Below are positions 1-5,304 of a stretch of 5,304 nt of DNA, piece by piece. The number at the start of each line of letters is the position of its first letter. The stretch's first letter is position 1. This stretch comes from Myxococcaceae bacterium (lineage in GTDB: Bacteria > Myxococcota > Myxococcia > Myxococcales > Myxococcaceae): positions 1-5,304 of the forward strand of contig JAGSPQ010000808.1 of assembly GCA_018262385.1 (NCBI GenBank), given 5' to 3'. The notes under the pieces were generated by a model. It was not told the origin of the DNA. It worked only from the letters and a program-made list of their open reading frames with translations, and did not search any database. Position numbers and translations under genes: made by a program.

Positions 1-39
1 GGAACCGGCGGCGGAACCGGCGGAGGAACCGGCGGGGGC
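1..39 (+). repeat. 12-bp tandem repeat encoding Gly-Thr-Gly-Gly linker
   Basis: Three consecutive 12-bp units (ggaaccggcggc, ggaaccggcgga, ggaaccggcggg) differ only in the last base and encode GTGG. They are cut by the window edge, so the total copy number cannot be seen. Gly/Thr tracts like this usually link a lipidated or Cys-rich N-terminus to a surface domain. The metalloprotease at 3076-5105 carries a tract of the same kind but with a 9-bp period. Confidence 0.7.
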
Positions 40-2535
40 AGCGCCGACGGCGGATCGTGCGTCGATGGCGACGGTGACGGTTACGGAGTGGGGGCCTGTC
101 TGGGCCCGGATTGCGACGACACCAACAGTGCGATCACCAACAACGCGGTGCTCCGCTGCTTCAGCTTCGACGCCGGCTTCCTCGTCGACGGGGGCGCCTG
201 CAAGGCAGGGACGGCCACGTGCACCAGCGGAGTGGTCGGCTCCTGCCTCAATGAGGTGGGCCCCAGCGCCGAGCAGTGCAACGGCCTGGACGACGACTGC
301 AACTCGGTGGTCGACAACGGGCTGCTTCCGCAGCGCTGCTACAACGGCCCAGCGGGCACCCTCGACGCCGGGGTGAACGCGATCTGCCAGAGCGGGTTGG
401 CCAGCTGCGTCGACGGAGGCCCGGGTGGCTGCGCCGGTGAGATCCTCCCTGCGCCCACTGAGGCTTGCGCCAACGGCAAGGACGACAACTGCAACGGCCA
501 GACCGACGAGGCGCCGTGCGCGGCGGGAACCTACGTCTGCCCCGGCTGCGCGGGCTCCGCTGACACCAACTCGGGAACGCAGAACTCTCCGGTGAGGACG
601 ATCGCCAGGGGCATCGCCAACGCGGTCGCGCTCTCGAGCGGCACCGTCTTCGTCGCAGGCGCCGTCAACGCGTCCCCGCAGACCTACGCCGAAGACCTCG
701 TCATCCCCAACGGGGTGGTCGTCCAGGGTCGGTGGGTGGTCACGACCGGTGGCCCCTCCAACAACTGGGCGCGCTCTGCCGCCGCCCGGACCCAGGTCAC
801 CAACGCCACCTCGGCCGGCGTGCGCTTCGCTGCCGGCGCCACCCGCTCGGCGGGGATCGACGGGCTGTCGATTCAAGCCGTGGCGGTGGGCGGCGCCGCC
901 CTCGTCACCGGAGTGGAGATCCTCAACGCCAGCCCGCTGCTGAAGGACTTCGCCGTGCTCCCGTCCGCGATCGGCGGCGCAGCTCCGGCCGAGAACGTCG
1001 GCGTGTCGATCTCCGGCGCGTCCTCCTTCCCCCGGCTCGAAGGAGTCACCGCCAACCGCAGCACGGTCGTCGCCGGCGCGGCCAGCGCCCAGTCGCTCGG
1101 GGTCCGGGTCAACGGCGCGCGGCTCGAGATGCAGTTCGTCAACGCCAACGGCGGGGCGGGCGCGGCCGGCCTGAGCGCCGGCGTCCAGCTCCTCAACGCG
1201 CCCCAGACCGACATCCAGAACGGGGTGTTCGCCGGCGGCGTCGCGGTCACCTGCGTCGGGATCCTCTCCCGGGGCAACGCGGGCGGAGTGAACATCGAGA
1301 ACGTCAGCGCCACCGGTTGTCCCCAGGTCTCCGCCGGCACCACCACCGCGGTCACCGGCGTCGGCATCGGCTTCGAGGCCTGCCCGCTGGTGTCCATTCT
1401 CGGGCCGCCGCAGGTCCGCACTTCGAGCGCGGTCGGGGGCGTCACCACCGGGGCGAAGAGCGTCTCGATCGGCGGGGCGGCGGTCGACGGCTGCAACGTC
1501 ACCTTCACCAGCAACACTTTGAGCGGAGGGCAGGGCAGCGGCACCAACGTCCCCGAGTCGGAGATCGGCCTCCACTGCGGTTTCCAGGGACTCCAGAATC
1601 CGATCGGCGTCGACGCTCCGTGCCGGGCGGTGAGGAACACCATCAGCGCGGGTACGGCCAACTCGGCCGGCGCGGTCGGCCTCAACTGCGTCGGGTCCTG
1701 CTCGAGCAAGACCGCCGCGTGCCTGGGCTCGTGCGCCGAGATCCTCGAGAACACGATCAGCGCCCAGATCGGCAAGACGCTGGTGCACGTGTCGATCGCC
1801 GACAGCTCGCCGTTCGTCTCCCGCAACCGAATCGGCCTCTCCGCCAACGGCTCGATCGGCGGCTGCCCGACCAGCACGATGGTGGCGGTCAACCTCGACG
1901 GCTCCGGCGCGACGCTGGTGAACAACCTCATCTCCGGCGGCCCTTGCCAGGTCGCCGCCGGGATCAACCAGGTCAACGACCTGCGCACCGGCGACAGCTC
2001 GGTCGTCGCGCCGACCGTTCACTTCAACACCGTGGTCGCCTCCGGCTCGGGGGTCAGCCCCGTCGGAGCGGTCAGCATCGCAGCCCAGTTCTCCAGCACC
2101 AGCCTCGTCCCTGCCACCGTCACCCCGAAGGGGACGTACCGGAACAACATCTTGATCGCGGGGCCAGTGGCCGGCGCCGGGTCGGCCGAGATCGTGGTTC
2201 GCGAGGCGGACGCCAAGTCGGATCCGGCGGTGTTCTGGAACAACCTGCTCAACGTCACCGCCGCCGCGATTCCGGTGCTGTACCTGAACGAGGGGACCAC
2301 TCCGATCGCCACCCAGCTCGGCGTCAACGGCCTCACCGACATCAGCTCGCAAGGCAACGTCCACGCCCTGCCCAGCTTCGTCGCCCCGGCCATCGGCGAC
2401 TTCCACATCACCGGTCTGTCCGCCGCGCGCGGAGCGGGAAACCTGACCAACGCTCCGGCGGTGGATTTTGACGGCGATGTCCGTCCCAACCCCGCGGGCG
2501 GAAACCCCGACATCGGCGCGGACGAGGTCCCCTGA
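1..2535 (+). CDS. MopE-motif / right-handed beta-helix secreted protein (5' truncated)
   Basis: The frame is open from base 1 to TGA at 2533-2535, giving 844 visible residues; the true start lies left of the window. A GTG at 88 is not the start, because clear coding sequence precedes it. In order: a Gly/Thr linker (residues 1-13); an acidic DGDGDGYG motif (22-29) followed by PDCDD (36-40); CNGLDDDCN (from 93) and CANGKDDNCNGQTDE (156-170). These match the putative metal-binding motif named after the MopE copper-binding surface protein. From about 178 to 240 the sequence (VCPGC, then SPVRTIARGI and IPNGVVVQGRW) resembles the DUF1565 start of a parallel beta-helix. Repeating rungs with Asn ladders follow (RNTISAG, LENTISA, SRNRIGL, VNNLISGG, FNTVVASG, YRNNILIAG, FWNNLLN). 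The protein ends DFDGDVRPN...DIGADE, a common terminus of secreted beta-helix proteins. It is probably a cell-surface or secreted binding protein. The ligand is unknown, and I see no catalytic residues of a polysaccharide lyase. Confidence 0.88.
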   Translation, partial: GTGGGTGGGTGGGSADGGSCVDGDGDGYGVGACLGPDCDDTNSAITNNAVLRCFSFDAGFLVDGGACKAGTATCTSGVVGSCLNEVGPSAEQCNGLDDDCNSVVDNGLLPQRCYNGPAGTLDAGVNAICQSGLASCVDGGPGGCAGEILPAPTEACANGKDDNCNGQTDEAPCAAGTYVCPGCAGSADTNSGTQNSPVRTIARGIANAVALSSGTVFVAGAVNASPQTYAEDLVIPNGVVVQGRWVVTTGGPSNNWARSAAARTQVTNATSAGVRFAAGATRSAGIDGLSIQAVAVGGAALVTGVEILNASPLLKDFAVLPSAIGGAAPAENVGVSISGASSFPRLEGVTANRSTVVAGAASAQSLGVRVNGARLEMQFVNANGGAGAAGLSAGVQLLNAPQTDIQNGVFAGGVAVTCVGILSRGNAGGVNIENVSATGCPQVSAGTTTAVTGVGIGFEACPLVSILGPPQVRTSSAVGGVTTGAKSVSIGGAAVDGCNVTFTSNTLSGGQGSGTNVPESEIGLHCGFQGLQNPIGVDAPCRAVRNTISAGTANSAGAVGLNCVGSCSSKTAACLGSCAEILENTISAQIGKTLVHVSIADSSPFVSRNRIGLSANGSIGGCPTSTMVAVNLDGSGATLVNNLISGGPCQVAAGINQVNDLRTGDSSVVAPTVHFNTVVASGSGVSPVGAVSIAAQFSSTSLVPATVTPKGTYRNNILIAGPVAGAGSAEIVVREADAKSDPAVFWNNLLNVTAAAIPVLYLNEGTTPIATQLGVNGLTDISSQGNVHALPSFVAPAIGDFHITGLSAARGAGNLTNAPAVDFDGDVRPNPAGGNPDIGADEVP

Positions 2536-2538
2536 TCC

Positions 2539-2548
2539 CGGCGCGCCG
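2539..2548. other. 10-bp palindrome between convergent genes
   Basis: The 13-bp gap between the beta-helix gene stop and the small lipoprotein stop contains cggcgcgccg, a perfect palindrome with no loop and no T tract. It is too short to call a terminator. In such GC-rich DNA it may be chance. Confidence 0.3.
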
Positions 2549-3079
2549 CTACGGAGCCTGAGCGGGCCGCTGCGGGCTGATCGGAATCGAGGGCCCGAAG
2601 TTCTGCTCGCCGACCTTCAGGTCGGGGCCCACCGGAGCGACCACCGGCTGCAGCGGCGCCGGCCGGCCGAACCGGTACGGCACCTTCGCGTGCACCCCGA
2701 GGTCTCCCGTTCTCCCTTCGGCGGTGAGCTCGAGGTCTGCCTCCGGGGTGCTCGGGAAGCGGATCGTCACCGCCTCCTGGTGGTAGGCGGCCTCGGCGCT
2801 GGGGGCGAGGGTGAAGCGGGCGCGGCCGTGGGCCAGGGTGGCGCCGGGGGGGAGGGTGATCGACACCTCGAGCGGGAAGGGGAGGCGACCCACCCGCTTC
2901 ACCTGGGCGATCAGCTCGACCTCGGTCGCGCTGCGACGGACTTCCTGCCACGACAGCTGCACCGGGGCGCGGGGCCGGGCCGTGGTCTGGGGCGGCGCCG
3001 GCACGGCGGGCACCGGTGGCGCGTCGGGCGACTTGCAGCCGGCGACGAGCAGCAACGCGAGAACGAACAGCCGGCTCAT
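2549..3079 (-). CDS. Small proline-rich lipoprotein, translationally coupled to the protease
   Basis: This encodes a 176-residue protein of unrecognised family. The start at 3079 is chosen because it gives a clean lipoprotein signal: MSRLFVLALLLVAGC, with lipobox LVAGC and lipidated Cys15. It also has a GGAG ribosome site 7 nt upstream. The longer in-frame ATG at 3202 would prepend an Arg/Pro-rich stretch lying inside the protease gene. A Pro-rich spacer (19-39) follows the Cys. Residues 40-138 alternate hydrophobic and polar positions (ATEVELIAQVKR, PLEVSITLPPGA, ADLELTAEG), suggesting a beta-sandwich of immunoglobulin-like type; that is inference. The tail (139-176) is again Pro-rich. Lys at position +2 after the lipidated Cys gives no Asp-type inner-membrane retention signal, so an outer-membrane location is plausible. 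The ATG overlaps the protease stop (ATGA), so it is probably co-translated with the protease. A partner, chaperone or inhibitor role is possible but unsupported by any motif. Confidence 0.82.
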   Translation of the reverse strand: MSRLFVLALLLVAGCKSPDAPPVPAVPAPPQTTARPRAPVQLSWQEVRRSATEVELIAQVKRVGRLPFPLEVSITLPPGATLAHGRARFTLAPSAEAAYHQEAVTIRFPSTPEADLELTAEGRTGDLGVHAKVPYRFGRPAPLQPVVAPVGPDLKVGEQNFGPSIPISPQRPAQAP

Positions 3080-5105
3080 AGACACGCTCCGTTGACGCAG
3101 GTCTGGTTGGCAGCGCAAACCGAGCAGGCGGCGCCGCCTTTTCCGCATAGTAGACGGTCGGCTGGGTGGCGGCGTTGAGCGCGGTGGTGGAGAAGCCTCC
3201 ACACACCATCGCGTCGAACAGGTCTGCCAGGTACGGCGACGGGTCGGCGGTAATGACGATGTTGATGAAGTTGCCGTTGGTCATGTCGATGTCCCAGGTG
3301 TGGCGCTTGTAGTTGCGCGACCAGGGCGACGCGTTCATGTGCTCCGAGCCCATCATCTGGTGGATGAACTGCACCGACCCGGGCGAGGATCGGGAGACGT
3401 TCCACAGCATCGCTGCCACGTCGTTCTCGTCGATTCGCTGATCGAGCGGCTGGCTGGCCGTGGCGCGGGGGATCGCCGACGGGCCGAACGAGTAGATCCG
3501 CTGGTTGAAGTTGATCCAGAACGAGGTGCCCTGCTGGATGTCGAACGCGACCGCATCATTCTGAACCGCCGCTGCGTGGTAGGTCGCCCAGCCTTCGCTG
3601 TAGGCCTGCCCGGGGAAGGTCTTGATGCTGAGGATGTGGGTGCCTCCTTCTCCGGGGCTGGTGCCGTACGCCGCCATCCGCCAGTGGCCCAGCTCGTGCG
3701 CAGTGACCCAGTCGCTCCAGTAGGACTGGTCGGTGGCACCGCCCCCGATGAACAGCTGCGAGGTGATCCCGTCCTGGGTCGGATAGTCGGCGAAGCACGC
3801 GCCGCAGGACCACTCGCTGTTGAGGGCGAACCAGATCGAGAGCGAGATGCCCTGCTTGCCGGCATGCATCATCAGCGAGTCCTTCCAGACCAGCCGCGCG
3901 GTGTCGAACAGGTTGAGCGCCCCCGAGCCCTGCGCCTCGGTGATCGCGAAGCTCGACCCGCTGACGAAGGTGGCGGCGGGCGTGGACCACGACCACATCC
4001 GCGGCGTCGCCCCGAAGGTGAACGGCTGAAAGGTGCCGGGGCCGTTGTTCGGATCGCGCACCGAGTACTTCAGCGTGGTGCCGTCGCCACCCGCGGCGAC
4101 GAAGACGATTCGATCTCCTGCGGCAGGTGCCGAAGGGACCTTGAGGCTGAAGGTGCCGTCGGGCGCGGTCTCGGTGGCGTCGACCCACTGGTTGTTGGCG
4201 GTCATCGAGACCACCAGCGCTCCCTTCGACGGCGCATTCGCGGCCGCGGTCCAGGCCGTCAGCTGGGTGTTCGGGGTTCTGGTCGCGTAGAGCAGGGTGC
4301 CGGTCACGGTGTTGGTCGCCCCTGGCCCGGGGCAGAACGCGCCGATCGCGCTGCCGCGGCAGCCGGTCGAGCAGCTGACCGGGGTACCCCAGACGCCGTT
4401 GCCCGCGCAGGTCTGCATCGCAGTTCCGCTGCAGCGGACCGCGTTCGGCGTGCACTGGGATCGGGCACACCAGGACTCCGAGCCGTTCGAGGCGCAGGTC
4501 GTGCCGGAGCCGCACCGGAACGTCGCCGCCCTCGGGCTCAGCCCGGGCGAGGTGTAGCAATACTGAACTCCGCTGGCCGTGCACTGGCCGTTGGCCGGAA
4601 TCCCAGCGCACGCAGAGGGGGCGCCGCCGCCCGAGCCGCCGGTGCCGCCCGTTCCGCCGGTCCCTCCCGCTGAGCCGCCGGTGCCTCCGGTGCCGCCCGC
4701 TGAGCCGCCAGTGCCGCCGGTGCCGCCCGTTCCGCCGGTCCCGCCAGTCCCGCCAGTCCCGCCAGTCCCGCCGGTCCCGCCAGTCCCGCCAGTCCCGCCA
4801 GTCCCGCCGGTGCCGCCAGTGCCGCCAGTCCCGCCAGTCCCGCCAGTGCCGCCAGTGCCGCCAGTGCCGCCGCCCGTCCCGGAGCTGGCGCAGCGGCCCG
4901 AGCTGCACACCTGGCCGGTGACGCAGGTGTCGCACGCCAGTCCGGTCGTTCCGCAGATCCCGGTGGTGTCACCGGGCTGGCAGACGTTCATCGAATCGCA
5001 GCAGCCACCGCAGTTGCTCGGCCCGCACTCCGGCTCGGGAGGCGCGCTGCACGCGGTCAACACCACGCCCGTCGCCAGCACAGTGAACAGGGTCCGCCGA
5101 ATCAT
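3076..5105 (-). CDS. Lipoprotein zinc metalloprotease (HELGH, gluzincin-like), apparent frameshift near the 3' end
   Basis: The start at 5105 gives MIRRTLFTVLATGVVLTAC, a lipoprotein signal with Cys19 as the lipidated residue; the upstream in-frame ATG at 5153 lacks a signal. In order: Cys-rich module (27-72, ending C-x2-C-x5-C-x4-C); Thr-Gly-Gly linker (77-161); second Cys-rich module with 12 Cys (166-258); a beta-sandwich resembling carboxypeptidase regulatory-like domains (about 267-345, with TAPDGTFSLKVP); and a C-terminal peptidase region. HELGH at 470-474 gives the zinc ligands His470 and His474 and the catalytic Glu471. Glu504 in YSEGWATYHA, 29 residues on, is the likely third ligand, as in gluzincins. 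I cannot assign a MEROPS family. The frame is intact to about residue 656 (near 3139-3142). A missing base then puts the true tail (GGAACSVCAANQTCVNGACL) one frame away, ending TGA at 3078-3076. The corrected protein is about 676 residues. It is probably anchored in the envelope and cleaves extracellular proteins. Confidence 0.85.
3087..3090 (-). promoter_or_regulatory. Shine-Dalgarno GGAG for the small lipoprotein
   Basis: The minus strand reads GGAG, then 7 nt, then ATG at 3079. This supports the internal start over the upstream ATG at 3202. The site lies within the last codons of the protease, as expected for translational coupling. Confidence 0.6.
3139..3142 (-). other. Likely 1-nt deletion or frameshift site (A4 run) in the metalloprotease gene
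   Basis: The coding strand reads GCG GAA AAG GCG in the upstream frame. Adding one A to the run gives GAA AAA GGC GGC and restores the frame into the Cys-rich tail. The gene spans 2030 nt from ATG to TGA, one short of 677 codons. A homopolymer indel error or a real mutation is most likely. A -1 slip at A-AAG would give the same protein, but GAA-AAG is not a canonical heptamer of the X XXY YYZ type. The exact base lost could lie a few codons either side of the run. Confidence 0.72.
4623..4877 (-). repeat. 9-bp tandem repeat encoding (Thr-Gly-Gly)n linker
   Basis: On the + strand the unit is close to ccgccagtc, with g/c and a/g variants. On the coding strand it encodes Thr-Gly-Gly. About 18 uninterrupted units plus one TGGG lie at the N-terminal side, then two Ser-Ala-Gly-Gly interruptions and further TGG units, in all residues 77-161 of the metalloprotease. 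Near-identical codons, such as repeated ACT for Thr, point to recent expansion by slippage rather than selection on amino acids alone. It separates the lipid-anchored Cys module from the rest of the enzyme, a flexible stalk by inference. Confidence 0.9.
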
Positions 5106-5181
5106 AGATGGGGTTCTCCGGGAGTCCGGCCGGGCTCGCTGGCACAACACCACAGCGCCAAAGAATGCGCAGAAATAACCG
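5106..5181 (-). other. 76-bp spacer upstream of the metalloprotease
   Basis: This gap lies between the stop of the upstream gene and the metalloprotease ATG. It is somewhat AT-richer near the upstream stop (GGTTATTTCTGCGC) than the flanking genes. It is long enough for a promoter, but I see no convincing -35/-10 pair and no terminator hairpin. The protease could therefore be transcribed from here or read through from the gene upstream. Confidence 0.35.
5116..5119 (-). promoter_or_regulatory. Shine-Dalgarno GGAG for the metalloprotease
   Basis: The coding strand reads GGAGAA upstream of ATG 5105, with 10 nt between GGAG and ATG. That is a little long but acceptable. It supports the start that produces the lipoprotein signal peptide. 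Confidence 0.45.
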
Positions 5182-5304
5182 CTAGTTGATCATCCCTTCG
5201 CAGGTGAACAGCAGCTCGACCTTGGCGAGGGTGTCGGCCTTCACGGCGGTACAGGTTGCGGGGCAGAAGTAGACCCTGCCGGCGCTCACGTAGAAGGTGG
5301 TCGC
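5182..5304 (-). CDS. C-terminal 40 residues of an unidentified protein, possibly a VWA-type surface protein (truncated by the window edge)
   Basis: The minus-strand frame is open from the right edge to TAG at 5184-5182. The visible residues start ATTFYVSAGRVYFCPATC and end with a segment containing AKVELLFTCEG before MIN. The CPATCTAVKADTLAKVELLFTC pattern, split here as CPATC, then VKADTLAKVE and LLFTC, recalls the C-termini of von Willebrand factor A-domain lipoproteins of myxobacteria (CP-x2-C near the end, then V-x-F-x-C). This is from memory of the family style and not a search. The coding look (G/C at third positions, Cys spacing) supports a real gene. It points the same way as the metalloprotease and may be the first visible gene of the same cluster. 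Confidence 0.6.
   Translation of the reverse strand, partial: ATTFYVSAGRVYFCPATCTAVKADTLAKVELLFTCEGMIN

Noticed and set aside
88..90. GTG at 88 as the start of the beta-helix protein
   Set aside because: The frame is open and clearly coding before it (GTGG linker and the DGDGDGYG motif), so the gene starts left of the window.
873..1988. Minus-strand open frame antisense to the beta-helix gene
   Set aside because: No signal, motif or ribosome site is recognisable. Its composition is what antisense GC-rich coding DNA gives.
732..2471. Long + strand open frame inside the beta-helix gene
   Set aside because: It is very Arg-rich with no domain pattern, and the overlapping frame has clear MopE and beta-helix features. 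It is an out-of-frame shadow.
2019..3138. Minus-strand continuation of the metalloprotease frame past the frameshift to 2019
   Set aside because: The translation becomes Arg/Pro/Gly-rich, runs over the well-supported small lipoprotein gene in another frame, and then antisense to the beta-helix gene. The lack of stops is due to high GC.
3080..3202. Upstream ATG at 3202 as the start of the small lipoprotein
   Set aside because: It would add 41 Arg/Pro-rich residues before a textbook signal peptide and would lie within the protease gene. The GGAG site and ATGA overlap favour 3079.
3300..4673. Long + strand open frame opposite the metalloprotease
   Set aside because: It is Arg/Gly/Ala-rich without motifs and lies antisense to HELGH-encoding sequence.
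4623..4877. Possible CRISPR-like array
   Set aside because: The units are 9 bp with no spacers and stay in frame within a protein. This is a coding tandem repeat.
5106..5153. Upstream ATG at 5153 as the metalloprotease start
   Set aside because: The extra 16 residues are charged and would bury the lipoprotein signal. The start at 5105 has GGAG upstream.
4579..5178. + strand proline-valine repeat protein (PPVPPV...)
   Set aside because: It is the antisense reading of the Thr-Gly-Gly tract. The minus strand has a signal peptide, lipobox and continuous domains, whereas the + strand frame has none.

Overview
This is a very GC-rich window with strong G/C bias at third codon positions. Long stop-free stretches occur in nearly every frame as a result. 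It encodes secreted and lipid-anchored surface proteins with Cys-rich modules and Gly/Thr linkers. That combination (MopE-type acidic Cys motifs, GGT linkers, lipobox proteins in clusters) is typical of Myxococcota. The assignment is inferred from style alone, because no rRNA or housekeeping marker is present.

Layout: bases 1-2535 (+) hold the 3' part of a large secreted protein whose start lies left of the window. It has a Gly/Thr linker, MopE-like metal-binding motifs and a right-handed beta-helix. It converges, across only 13 bp, on a minus-strand cluster. Read in its own direction, that cluster contains: (i) the last 40 codons of an unidentified gene entering from the right edge (5182-5304), possibly a VWA-type surface protein; (ii) 76 bp of spacer; (iii) a lipoprotein zinc metalloprotease (3076-5105) with a long Thr-Gly-Gly linker and an HELGH active site; and (iv) a small lipoprotein (2549-3079) whose ATG overlaps the protease stop as ATGA.

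The most important annotation point is an apparent 1-nt frameshift in the protease gene near an A4 run (TTTT on the + strand at 3139-3142). Uncorrected, the frame runs through the next gene and far into antisense sequence. With one extra base the protein ends after a Cys motif, C-x2-C-x5-C-x4-C, identical in spacing to one near its N-terminus. The stop then falls exactly at the ATGA junction with the next gene. This is most likely a sequencing or assembly indel or a recent mutation; programmed frameshifting is a less likely alternative.

The protease and small lipoprotein are probably co-translated and both exported to the envelope, so a functional partnership is plausible but unproven. I found no RNA gene, CRISPR array, insertion sequence or clear phage element.
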